Part shown: piece after piece, positions 34,657-41,976 of the stretch | Position numbering within the stretch: the first letter of the stretch is position 1 | Layout: every line of letters starts with the position of its first letter | Source: Bacteroidota bacterium | GTDB taxonomy: Bacteria > Spirochaetota > Spirochaetia > JABMQR01 | Assembly: GCA_013202335.1 (NCBI GenBank) | Contig: JABMQR010000099.1 | Coordinates: 1-42,025 of the forward strand | Reading direction: 5' to 3' | Length of the DNA stretch: 42,025 bases | Position numbers and translations under genes: made by a program | Notes under the pieces: generated by a model | Database searches by the model: none | What the model saw: the letters and a program-made list of their open reading frames with translations, nothing else | What the model was told of the DNA's origin: nothing

Positions 34657-34804
34657 AAGAAGGGGGCATGAAGTCGAAAATTGAGCTCAACCGCCTGCGT
34701 GGAGAATCCCGGCTGCATCTTTCTGTACTACATTTGTGAGAACATAGGATTTATAGAAAAAAGTTATACCGTTTCTCTTCCCACCCTTTTCAGTTCAGTT
34801 AGTA

Positions 34805-34832
34805 TTGTACTTCTCTTCTGATGTGCTATAAT
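34805..34832 (+). promoter_or_regulatory. Sigma70-type promoter of the padR operon
   Basis: TTGTAC (34805-34810) and perfect TATAAT (34827-34832) are separated by 16 bp, about 40 nt upstream of the padR start. Confidence 0.65.
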
Positions 34833-34851
34833 ACCTAGAGGTGCTAGGTAT
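34831..34851. promoter_or_regulatory. Probable PadR operator
   Basis: ATACCTAG-AGGTG-CTAGGTAT is a perfect 8-bp inverted repeat overlapping the end of the -10 box and the start site of the padR promoter. This fits autorepression, which is usual in PadR systems. Confidence 0.65.
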
Positions 34852-34873
34852 AGATTAATGAGGTGTCAACTGA

Positions 34874-35194
34874 ATGAATAAAGATCTTACTGCCGCCAGT
34901 GCAGTGCCGCTTATTCTCTCACTGCTCAATGAACATGAAGATTACGGATACTCCCTGATAAGGAGAGTTCGGGAGTGTTCAGGTGAAAATCTTGAGTGGG
35001 CAGAAGGAATGCTCTATCCCATCCTGCATCGTCTTGAGCAGCAGGGGAGCCTGGCAGTAAGGTATGCGGTTGCAGAGAACGGCAGACGGAGAAAATACTA
35101 TCATATTACAGAAACAGGTGCCGCACAGCTTAAAAAACTTCGTGAAGAGTGGCGCATGGTAAACAGAACTCTTGAATCATCCTGGGATACATAG
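34874..35194 (+). CDS. PadR-family transcriptional regulator
   Basis: The 106-residue PadR subfamily-2 protein has a winged helix with LILSLLNEHEDYGYSLIRRV, WAEGMLYPILHRLEQQG and the wing GRRRKYYHITETG. The family typically represses a neighbouring transporter or stress gene and its own operon. The next gene (start 35205, 10 nt after this stop, good GGAGGG site) encodes a HAAS-type membrane protein, the commonest PadR partner. Promoter and operator lie directly upstream. Confidence 0.92.
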   Translation: MNKDLTAASAVPLILSLLNEHEDYGYSLIRRVRECSGENLEWAEGMLYPILHRLEQQGSLAVRYAVAENGRRRKYYHITETGAAQLKKLREEWRMVNRTLESSWDT

Positions 35195-35204
35195 GAGGGA
35201 AATT

Positions 35205-36557
35205 ATGGTTATAGGCAAGGAAATAGATGCATGGAAAGAGAGCCTGCTGCGAAGAGGTGTCTCAAAAGCAGAGTGTGAAGAGCTGGAAGATCATCTCCAT
35301 TCACACATCGAGGAGCTTTGTGAAAAAGGAATCAGCGAAAGCGAAGCACTGATTGTGGGACTCAGCAGGATGGGAACATCAGGAGGATTAGCTTCTGAAT
35401 TCTCTAAGATCCATGCCGGCAGGGTCTGGAAACAGTTATTCCCAAATGAGAAAGGGAGAGGATTACGGAGGAACAAAGAACTGTTTATACTCCTTATTCT
35501 TGGGATAGTTCAGTTTGTCATCTCCCAACTGCCGTTTCTGTTCGGAATGAAGTTGGATGGACCATTTGAGGCACACTATTTCTTAACCCTCATTGTTCTG
35601 GTATTCTCGGTATTTTGCTGCTATTTTCTCTGGAAAAGGGGTGCCGGACTGATCATGATTATCAGCTATGCAGTTCTCTATCTGCTCATTGCCGTAGTTT
35701 CCAACATCTATCTTATAAGTATGAAACAGGAAGAAAGCACCACAATGATCCTGATGCTGATTCATCTCCCGCTCTTTTTCTGGCTCTCTCTTCTTCCTGC
35801 GTATACAGGACCTGGAGAGTTTCGAAATCCCGGCCGTCAACTCGATTTTATTCGCTTTACCGGAGAAACATTTCTTTACGGAATTCTTATAGGGTGCGGA
35901 ACCGCAGTCCTCATTGGTGCTGCCTCATTTCTTTTTAGTGATACCGGAATATCGATGGATGTACTGTTTGAACAGATTTTCCTGACAGGGATATTGCCGC
36001 TGATACCTCTGGCAGCCGCTGCACTGGTTGAAGCCAAAGGCCATCTCATCGAGAACTTTGCACCAGTACTTGCCCGGATATTTCTCCCGCTGTTTCTCCT
36101 GTTACTGATCATCTTTCTCAGTTTCAGCTGGATTGCAGGAACTCCTATGAGTGGAAACAGGGAGCTTCTTATAGTGATTGATCTTCTGCTGGCACTTATA
36201 CTGGCAATGATCCTCTACACCTCATCAATCGAACGTGATGAAGGTACACGTTCAATCTGGGATATAATTATACTTCTCTCGATCGGGGCGGCTGTCATAG
36301 TTGATATCTATGCCCTTGTTGCCATCCTTGGTCGATTTAGTGAATTCGGGATAACACCGAACCGTCTGGCCGCAACCGGAGAGAACTTCCTGCTTCTGCT
36401 GAATTTGGGGGGACTCTTTTTTCTCTACAGTAAGTTTACCGCAGGGAAAACAACCCGGAAAAGCATTATGCAGTTTCAGGGATTATTTCTGGCAGTCTAT
36501 GCGGTATGGTTTCTTATTGTTGGGCTGCTGTTTCCCATTATTTTCTCTTTTGTTTAG
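35205..36557 (+). CDS. HAAS-domain polytopic membrane protein
   Basis: ATG 35205 after AGGAGGG gives 450 residues; the frame is open further upstream over padR but that part is not credible. The cytoplasmic N-terminus (about 1-75, SKAECEELEDHLHSHIEELCEKGISESEAL) is the HAAS/permease-prefix domain found with PadR regulators. About ten hydrophobic segments follow, for example FILLILGIVQFVISQLPFLF and LFLLLLIIFLSFSWI. No ATPase or transport motif is visible. It probably responds to membrane stress or a drug under PadR control. Its function is unproven. Confidence 0.75.
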   Translation: MVIGKEIDAWKESLLRRGVSKAECEELEDHLHSHIEELCEKGISESEALIVGLSRMGTSGGLASEFSKIHAGRVWKQLFPNEKGRGLRRNKELFILLILGIVQFVISQLPFLFGMKLDGPFEAHYFLTLIVLVFSVFCCYFLWKRGAGLIMIISYAVLYLLIAVVSNIYLISMKQEESTTMILMLIHLPLFFWLSLLPAYTGPGEFRNPGRQLDFIRFTGETFLYGILIGCGTAVLIGAASFLFSDTGISMDVLFEQIFLTGILPLIPLAAAALVEAKGHLIENFAPVLARIFLPLFLLLLIIFLSFSWIAGTPMSGNRELLIVIDLLLALILAMILYTSSIERDEGTRSIWDIIILLSIGAAVIVDIYALVAILGRFSEFGITPNRLAATGENFLLLLNLGGLFFLYSKFTAGKTTRKSIMQFQGLFLAVYAVWFLIVGLLFPIIFSFV

Positions 36558-36673
36558 TGAGCGTTGTTTCACAAGGACCGTTGCTTCACAAGCTGGAAAT
36601 TTGCTGTATGGATTTCTCAATAATAGGTGATTACAGCTTGACAGTTGTCAAAACTGCGTCAATTATGATAACT

Positions 36674-37104
36674 ATGTATACAAGATTGTTACAAAAACCA
36701 AAAAGTTCCATACTTTTATTAGGACCAAGGGGAATAGGGAAGTCCACCTGGATTCGCCGGCATGGAAACTTAAACGATCAACCAAACAAATCTCTCATCC
36801 AAAGTTTTACCTGTTTGATTCCGGTGTAGCGAGAGCTTTAACTGGACGATTGCCATATCTCCCAACACAAGAAGAGTTTGGCCCTCTCTTTGAAAACATG
36901 TTGTTTAACGAAATGAAAGCTGCAAATGCATGGCAGAAACGATTTAACCGTGGTTTGAAGAGAATACAGATCGAATTATCACCGGGAAAGGTTAAGTGCT
37001 ACGGGATATATCGGGGACAGCGCCCCGCGAATTTTGACAATATCAATATCCTTTCGGCCGCTTATTTCCTAAAGAAACTCTGGGATGGTAATAGTATTTC
37101 CTGA
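36674..37104 (+). pseudogene. DUF4143-type AAA ATPase, internally deleted
   Basis: The 5' piece encodes MYTRLLQKPKSSILLLGPRG and the Walker A continuation GIGKSTW, as in ATPases of the AAA_14/DUF4143 family. At about 36760 it jumps frame and reads HPKFYLFDSGVARALTGR and FGPLFENMLFNEMKAANAW, which belong to the DUF4143 half. After a second gap it ends with the family's C-terminus (VKCYGIYRGQRP ... LSAAYFLKKLWDGN). A normal member has close to 400 residues; here about 140 codons remain in two frames, so the gene is dead. Confidence 0.75.
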
Positions 37105-37215
37105 TGACTTTTTTCTAAATAGTAGTGGTAGATTTAATCTGTATTGAAGCTGCCCAGTTTATTATAACCGTCACACTCTTTTGAGAGAACTTACCCAACC
37201 TGGAGGGAAATGAAC

Positions 37216-38529
37216 ATGAAATCACCTGCAGCTACTGCCGGTAGTATTACCCCAAATGATATTGTCTGTGCCAGCGGTGCGGTTCAAAAACTTCCCCTCA
37301 TTCTTACAGAACAGTATCCGGCAGTGCGGAATATATTTGTTGTGTGTGACAGAAATACCTGGGAAGCAGCAGGTAAAAGTGTTTGCGATATCCTGGTAAA
37401 CAGTGGATATAGTATGAACCCGGATCCCTACATTTTTAGCGGCAGCCACATAGATGCCGATCTGCAGAATACGTATGGAATTCTTCAGGGGATTACATCA
37501 CTTCCCGGCTGCATGCCAATTGCAGTGGGAAGCGGTACTATCAATGATCTTGTGAAAAAAGCAGCGTTTGATGCCGGAATTCCTTACATTACTGTTGCTA
37601 CCGCAGCCTCTGTAGATGGGTACACATCACATGGAGCAGCGCTTTTAGAAAACAATTTTAAGCATACGTTTGACTGTGCTCCTCCCTTACTTATTATTGC
37701 AGATACAGATATCTTAAATCGTGCTCCGAAGCAGCTTTCAGCCTCAGGGTATGCCGATCTGGCTGCAAAAATTACCGCAGGTGCAGATTGGATACTTGCC
37801 GACGAGATGGGTGAAGAGGCTATTGATTCAACTGTATGGAGTATGGTTCAGGATGATTTGAAGTCAGCGTTACAGCACCCGATAAACCGGGGAAAGATAT
37901 TTCAGCAGCTTGCAGCCTCGGGTACAGCAATGCGGATCACTGGAAAATCCCGGTCTGCTTCCGGGGCGGAACACCTGATAGCGCATATATGGGAGATGAA
38001 TCATGCCTCATTTCAGGGAAGCCCTTTGCTTCATGGTATAAAAGTGGGACTTGGGACACTGCTCAGTACTGCTATTATGGAGATTATCAGCAGGTATCGG
38101 TTTTCCCCTGCAGACAAGGAAGTGTTTATTCGACAATACCCTGAACTCAAAGACAAACTAGCCCTTGCAAACCACTATTTTGGGACATATCAGGGACTTG
38201 AATCGTTTCTAAACACGGTCAGAGAGAAATATCCTGATACGCAAAAACTCAATAATCGCCTTGATCTCTTTATTTCCGGTCAGAGTATAATCTGGGAACA
38301 AATTTCCTGTCAAAACGTCCCCTACAAGGAGTTACGTTCGATGTTGGATAAAGCCGGATGCCCGGTGCGCCCGGAGGATGTGGGTATCAGCAGGCGTGAG
38401 TTTGTTGAGTCAATAATCCCGGCACAGTTAATCCGGGATCGATATACCATTTTAGATCTGACTGATGACCTGGGGCTGGTAAAAACAGTAATTGATGAAA
38501 TTCTCGAATCTCCGGAGTATCTGGAATAG
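37216..38529 (+). CDS. egsA: sn-Glycerol-1-phosphate dehydrogenase (AraM/EgsA-like)
   Basis: The start is taken as ATG 37216, eight bases from TGGAGGG; ATG 37210 is too close. The 437-residue protein shows AVGSGTINDLVK, the nucleotide-binding loop of the DHQS-like fold, TVATAASVDGYTS, and three metal ligands: Asp in SGYADLAAKI, His in SGAEHLIAHIWEM and His in LHGIKVGLGT. It should interconvert dihydroxyacetone phosphate and sn-glycerol 1-phosphate with NAD(P)H, the step that sets archaeal lipid stereochemistry and, in Bacillus AraM, feeds heptaprenylglycerol phosphate. No partner prenyltransferase is in the window, so its use here is unknown. Confidence 0.87.
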   Translation: MKSPAATAGSITPNDIVCASGAVQKLPLILTEQYPAVRNIFVVCDRNTWEAAGKSVCDILVNSGYSMNPDPYIFSGSHIDADLQNTYGILQGITSLPGCMPIAVGSGTINDLVKKAAFDAGIPYITVATAASVDGYTSHGAALLENNFKHTFDCAPPLLIIADTDILNRAPKQLSASGYADLAAKITAGADWILADEMGEEAIDSTVWSMVQDDLKSALQHPINRGKIFQQLAASGTAMRITGKSRSASGAEHLIAHIWEMNHASFQGSPLLHGIKVGLGTLLSTAIMEIISRYRFSPADKEVFIRQYPELKDKLALANHYFGTYQGLESFLNTVREKYPDTQKLNNRLDLFISGQSIIWEQISCQNVPYKELRSMLDKAGCPVRPEDVGISRREFVESIIPAQLIRDRYTILDLTDDLGLVKTVIDEILESPEYLE

Positions 38530-38630
38530 GAGTGTCTTCCAGACGGAAAATAATGGGATTTCCAGAATTTCTCTTAAATGAGGGGAAAAAATTTCTTTTC
38601 TGAATTTTTTTGATTATTTATAATTCACTA

Positions 38631-39353
38631 CTACGGAAGGCAGTGAAACCAGGCAACTACCTTTCCTTCAATTCTCATTACTTCATTGTCAAAGGGAACA
38701 ATATTAGGTTCCGGATATTTGATGTTTTCTGAGTGTATTTTTATTACACGTTGAAATTTATCTATTTCTAATCGTTTAACAAATGCCTCACCATCTACTG
38801 AAATAACATATACCCCATTTCCAGCAACCAAATTTTGAGAGAATATAACAATATCGCCATTCATTAAGTTAATATCGGTCATTGAATCACCAATAGCCTC
38901 AACAGCTCGAAGCGATTTACTATCATAAGCAGCCACAAGCCGTTTCATTACCGGGATGTACTCTCCAGTCCCAATCTCTTTAATCAAGTCCGTGCTATAC
39001 CCAGTTGACACCATCTGTGAAAGTAGAGGCAAGTAGATGATTTTCTCATTACTTGTGGTTTCATACTCATTAAAGGTTTTTGATGGGACATGGTAGAGTG
39101 AGCCTGGTTCTCTCGTAACAGTATCCTTTTCGCTGTAATTCTCATCACCACTAAGAAGCCATTCTACGGATACATCATAAATGTTAGCAATTTTTTGCAA
39201 AGTATCTGCTTTTGGAATGGTATTTCTATTTTTTGAAGTTTGAAGTGTATACTGATTCAGACCTACTTCACGGGATAGCCAGCGAAGCGGATTGCCATGT
39301 AGTAAATCTTGTACTCTTTCCCAAAACTCATTTTCATTCATAATACATAGCAT
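38631..39353 (-). CDS. XRE helix-turn-helix / S24 peptidase repressor (LexA/CI-like)
   Basis: ATG 39353 with GGAGG six bases upstream gives 240 residues. Residues about 8-68 form an XRE-type helix-turn-helix (WLSREVGLNQYTLQTSKNRN, IYDVSVEWLLSG). The C-terminal half is an S24 domain with Ser157 in GDSMTDINLMNGDIVIF and Lys193 in GEAFVKRLE as the catalytic pair. A classic Ala-Gly cleavage site is not obvious in the linker. Such proteins act as phage-type or stress repressors inactivated by RecA-stimulated self-cleavage. It is divergent from a tiny RHH gene with operator-like repeats between them. Confidence 0.88.
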   Translation of the reverse strand: MLCIMNENEFWERVQDLLHGNPLRWLSREVGLNQYTLQTSKNRNTIPKADTLQKIANIYDVSVEWLLSGDENYSEKDTVTREPGSLYHVPSKTFNEYETTSNEKIIYLPLLSQMVSTGYSTDLIKEIGTGEYIPVMKRLVAAYDSKSLRAVEAIGDSMTDINLMNGDIVIFSQNLVAGNGVYVISVDGEAFVKRLEIDKFQRVIKIHSENIKYPEPNIVPFDNEVMRIEGKVVAWFHCLP

Positions 39354-39383
39354 TTTACGCCTCCAAAAAAGCGGAAGAGTACT

Positions 39384-39412
39384 ATTGTATATTAAAATGT
39401 ATAAAAAGTTAA
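39384..39412 (-). promoter_or_regulatory. Promoter of the S24 repressor
   Basis: On the minus strand TTAACT (39412-39407) and TACAAT (39389-39384) are 17 bp apart. An AGTACT element at 39378-39383 lies just downstream of the -10 box, as expected for autorepression. Confidence 0.5.
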
Positions 39413-39419
39413 TATTCAC

Positions 39420-39448
39420 TTGACAAAAAGTACAAAAGTACTTAGTAT
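39420..39448 (+). promoter_or_regulatory. Promoter of the RHH gene with embedded operator
   Basis: TTGACA (39420-39425) and TAGTAT (39443-39448) are 17 bp apart. Between them AAGTAC-AAAA-GTACTT (39428-39443) is a perfect inverted repeat, a likely repressor site. The expected transcription start (about 39455) coincides with the start codon of the RHH gene. Confidence 0.65.
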
Positions 39449-39454
39449 TCCAGC

Positions 39455-39613
39455 ATGAAGAGTACAAAAGATATACAGAGATTCAAAATTGGTGCTTATA
39501 TACCTGTTGATATCCATCATCAAGCAAAAAGTTTTGCATCAAGACGAGGAATGCTTTATCAGGACTGGATTCGCGAGGCCATCAAAGAAAAACTTGAACG
39601 GGAAAAGGAATAA
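39455..39613 (+). CDS. Small ribbon-helix-helix-like DNA-binding protein
   Basis: A 52-residue frame runs from ATG 39455 to TAA 39611-39613. The sequence RFKIGAYIPVDIHHQAKSFA followed by SRRGMLYQDWIREAIKEKLE has the strand-helix-helix pattern of Arc/CopG proteins: short N-terminal beta strand, two helices, basic ends. There is no ribosome site, and the promoter's start point falls on the ATG, so the mRNA is probably leaderless. Its position opposite an S24 repressor suggests a phage-like two-regulator switch. It could equally be an antitoxin whose toxin is lost. Confidence 0.65.
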   Translation: MKSTKDIQRFKIGAYIPVDIHHQAKSFASRRGMLYQDWIREAIKEKLEREKE

Positions 39614-39692
39614 CAATCATAAACCACCGAATCAGGGACGGAGGTTCAATTTTCTCTATATCAGGAACTTCTTCTATGAGTAATGAGTGACA

Positions 39693-39900
39693 CCGGGAAA
39701 GACCGGGTACAGCAGTGATGAAAGGGTAGACATATTTTATGAGGCAGAAGGGCAGGTTTCTGCAGTTGCCAATAGGATCAGATCCAAAAAGTTACATGGA
39801 GTGCAGGGTTCGAATCCCTGCCTGCTGTAGTTGTCAGGAGACAGGAATAATCCGGGAAGTACAATCGGGATCTGATGATATCCCGGAAAGACGGGAATCA
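39693..39900 (+). ncRNA. Possible structured RNA with a tRNA-like segment (39708-39829)
   Basis: TACAGCAG (39708-39715) pairs perfectly with CTGCTGTA (39822-39829), like an acceptor stem. Directly inside the 3' strand, CAGGG-TTCGAAT-CCCTG (39804-39820) is a textbook T-arm. After the 5' strand, ATG-AAAGGGTAGA-CAT (39718-39733) resembles a D-arm. The middle, about 70 nt, holds GCAGAA/TTCTGC (39744-39763) but no anticodon arm with a proper 7-nt loop, and CCA is not encoded. On either side are hairpins with the same GAAAGA loop (CCGG/CCGG near 39694 and CCCG/CGGG near 39884). It may be a tRNA-like ncRNA, or an attachment-site scar of the 3' end of a tRNA. Confidence 0.4.
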
Positions 39901-39953
39901 TTGTTTTGTTTTATTCATAACAAAGTAATTGAGCAAATTTCAAAAATCTAATG

Positions 39954-39990
39954 AACAAGAGGAAAAGGTATTTACCTTTCCTTGTTTTGT
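39954..39990 (+). terminator. Rho-independent terminator
   Basis: AACAAG (39954-39959) pairs with CTTGTT (39981-39986), continued by a G/A-rich to C/T-rich inner helix (GAAA-GGT with ACC-TTTC) and followed by TTGTTCC. It ends the unit formed by the RHH gene and the structured segment. Confidence 0.6.
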
Positions 39991-40061
39991 TCCTGTTTTC
40001 TACAAATTTGCTTTTGAAGTTTTCGATTCAATTGAATAAAAAATAGTGTAGGGGTTCAACA

Positions 40062-40235
40062 TTGAGCATTGAAACAATTCTTATATATATCCTTGGCGGG
40101 ATCACAATTCTTGCCGGGATAGGAATTTTATTGATATTTCTCTGTGTCAATCCAAAGACTCCGGATAAGAAAGAACGGGGTGAGTTCTTCCATGAAAAAA
40201 GACCTAAGAGTAGAGAGGGCATGGACTTCGAGTAG
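40062..40235 (+). CDS. Small single-pass membrane protein, TTG start
   Basis: A 57-residue frame starts at TTG 40062, six bases after TAGGGGT; an in-frame TAG at 40044 excludes an upstream start. Residues about 5-28 form one strong membrane helix (ILIYILGGITILAGIGILLI). A charged tail follows (NPKTPDKKERGEFF ... RPKSREGMDFE). The hydrophobic/charged layout is unlikely by chance. No family recognised. It lies just after the terminator at 39990. Confidence 0.5.
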   Translation: MSIETILIYILGGITILAGIGILLIFLCVNPKTPDKKERGEFFHEKRPKSREGMDFE

Positions 40236-40372
40236 GTAACGCCGCCGCTCGATAGTTTTGTTCTTTCTTCCAACGCCACTCTCTGAATGTATAGATTTGG
40301 ATTTTTGTTTTTTGCATTAATCTCCCACTGCATATCACGACTTGATAACATTTCCATACTCAAATGAATTTA

Positions 40373-40381
40373 TGCTATAAT
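40373..40381 (+). promoter_or_regulatory. Extended -10 promoter of the C69 remnant
   Basis: TGCTATAAT (extended -10) lies about 24 nt before the start codon, with AAAGGAG between as ribosome site. No good -35 box is seen. Confidence 0.5.
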
Positions 40382-40404
40382 AGGGTAGAAAAAGGAGATG
40401 CCGT

Positions 40405-40987
40405 ATGTGTGATACGATGGTTATTCAGGGAGAAAATCGATCGCTGTTCGGGAAGAATTCTGACCGTGACCCAGGTGAAATTCAACTATTTCAGTTTGCA
40501 TCAATAAAACATACAGGCATTACCCGTGAAGCCATTAATGAACATGTCAGCAGATATGAGGAAGGATCATTCAAAGAGCTTCAAAAAGCTGCTCAGGAAT
40601 ATACTCATCCCTATCCGGCATTAATTACCCGGCCTGCATTGATTTGGGGGGCGGAAAATGGTGTTAACATCCATGGTGTGGCTATAGGAAATGAAGCGGT
40701 TTTCTCACATGGGAAAAAGCTCAGTGATGGCCTCCTTCTTTGCCGGAGGCGATGCCCGACATACCTATACTCAGGAGATCTTGCTGGATAGTGAGCCTGA
40801 CCTTGAGGCAATGAAAACCCTTTTGCGTTCACATATGACAAAGAATAATACAATCAACCATACCTTCAGGGATATGATTTATGGAGAGATTGGAACTCTT
40901 GGACCGGCTGAGTTAGCCGCCAAGAGCCTGTCCTGCTTTGAGCTTGAAAAGGATTATGAGAAGGAAATCAGTATTTTCTGTGATTAG
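40405..40987 (+). pseudogene. C69-family (secernin/PepD-type) peptidase, internally deleted and frameshifted
   Basis: The first frame encodes MCDTMVIQGENRSLFGKNSD, with the Cys2 N-terminal nucleophile and the GKNSDRD motif of family C69. It continues to ALIWGAENGVNIHGVAIGNE and AVFSHGKKLSDGLL. At about 40730 the family sequence jumps to the next frame (FFAGGDARHTYTQEILLDSE ... TFRDMIYGE) and ends at 40987. Full-length members have about 400-470 residues; only about 190 codons remain. Promoter and ribosome site are preserved, so a short N-terminal protein may still be made. Confidence 0.75.
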
Positions 40988-41109
40988 CTCATGATCTATG
41001 GTAAAATTTATTAAGTATTTCCTCTGAACCCTTTTGTTGAATAGTTTTTTGTTAATTCATTACAGTATGAGGGTTTCTTCTTTGCATATTAAATTCTGAT
41101 GAGAGAGAG

Positions 41110-41937
41110 ATGAAGCAAAAAATTGAGAAGATTTTACAATATGTATACGAACAAAGAAACTATGATTTTCGCGGGAATCATATATCTATGCTACAGAGAA
41201 GAATTGACATAAGAGTCCATGCAGCTAACACCAGCTCCTATGATGAGTACTATATCTATTTATCGGCAAATCATCAGGAATTAGATGAGCTTCTTCACGT
41301 TCTTACCATCAATGTAAGTGAGTTTTTTCGCGATCCACTTGTTTTTGAATATCTTCAAAGTCTCATATTCACCACTATGCAATTAAAACTTCAGCAGAAT
41401 GATCCTAATGTAAGAATATGGTCAGCCGGGTGTTCGACAGGCGAAGAGCCGTATACCTTAGCAATAATGCTCAGAGAGTTCCTGAAAAACACCATTAATT
41501 CTGAAGTATCAATTGATATAATTGGTACGGATATTGATGAAGAAGCACTTTCGCATGCTGAAACTGGTCAGTATAGGGAAGAATTACTGAAAAACGTCAA
41601 ACTTGGATTAGTAAACGAGTATTTTACTTGCGAAAAAAACCAGTACACTATCTCAGATAATATAAAAAAAATGGTCAGCTTTTCAAAATATGATTTACTC
41701 GATAAAAATAGTTTTGTTCCGCCAGAGAGTGTTTTTGGTGATTTTGACATCGTGCTGTGCCGAAATGTTCTAATCTACTTTAATCAGGAGTACCAGGATG
41801 GCATATTTCGTAAACTTTATAGGTCTTTACATAAAAATAGATACCTGGTTCTCGGGGAGTCTGAAGTTCCTATAGGGGAGTATAAGGATAGATTCAGGAG
41901 AGTCAACAGGTGTTGTAAAATATATCAAAAAAGATGA
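41110..41937 (+). CDS. cheR: CheR-type protein-glutamate methyltransferase
   Basis: The protein has 275 residues. An N-terminal helical CheR_N domain (about 1-60) is followed by the SAM-dependent CheR domain with NVSEFFRD, IWSAGCSTGEEPYTLAI (SAM-binding), IIGTDIDEEAL and VLCRNVLIYF. It methylates glutamates of chemoreceptors with S-adenosylmethionine, opposing CheB. There is no pentapeptide-binding extension. GAGAGAG precedes ATG 41110. Other chemotaxis genes are not visible in the window and may lie to the right. Confidence 0.93.
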   Translation: MKQKIEKILQYVYEQRNYDFRGNHISMLQRRIDIRVHAANTSSYDEYYIYLSANHQELDELLHVLTINVSEFFRDPLVFEYLQSLIFTTMQLKLQQNDPNVRIWSAGCSTGEEPYTLAIMLREFLKNTINSEVSIDIIGTDIDEEALSHAETGQYREELLKNVKLGLVNEYFTCEKNQYTISDNIKKMVSFSKYDLLDKNSFVPPESVFGDFDIVLCRNVLIYFNQEYQDGIFRKLYRSLHKNRYLVLGESEVPIGEYKDRFRRVNRCCKIYQKR

Positions 41938-41976
41938 TACCTGCAATAAATCTTAGCAAAAAAGGATCGATACTTG

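Larger units (their letters stand above)
31391..34748 (+). mobile_element. IS1634/IS4-type insertion sequence, interrupted by an ISL3 element
   Basis: Imperfect terminal inverted repeats begin CCTATG at 31391 and end CATAGG at 34748. Both continue with a shared TCTC...CAA(t)TGTAGTAC(a/g)GAAA core on the corresponding strands. The transposase gene is at 32926-34656. Removing the nested ISL3 copy and its duplicated 8 bp leaves about 1,970 bp, a normal size for an IS1634-like element. Ends are approximate. A clear target duplication is not evident, only the similar AT-rich flanks ATATA and TTATA. Confidence 0.6.

Noticed and set aside
39708..39829. Functional tRNA gene
   Set aside because: Too long, no anticodon stem with a 7-nt loop, and no encoded CCA; kept only as a tRNA-like segment.
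39739..39951. 70-codon plus-strand frame over the tRNA-like segment
   Set aside because: It crosses the T-arm and several hairpins, has no ribosome site, and its composition is not protein-like.
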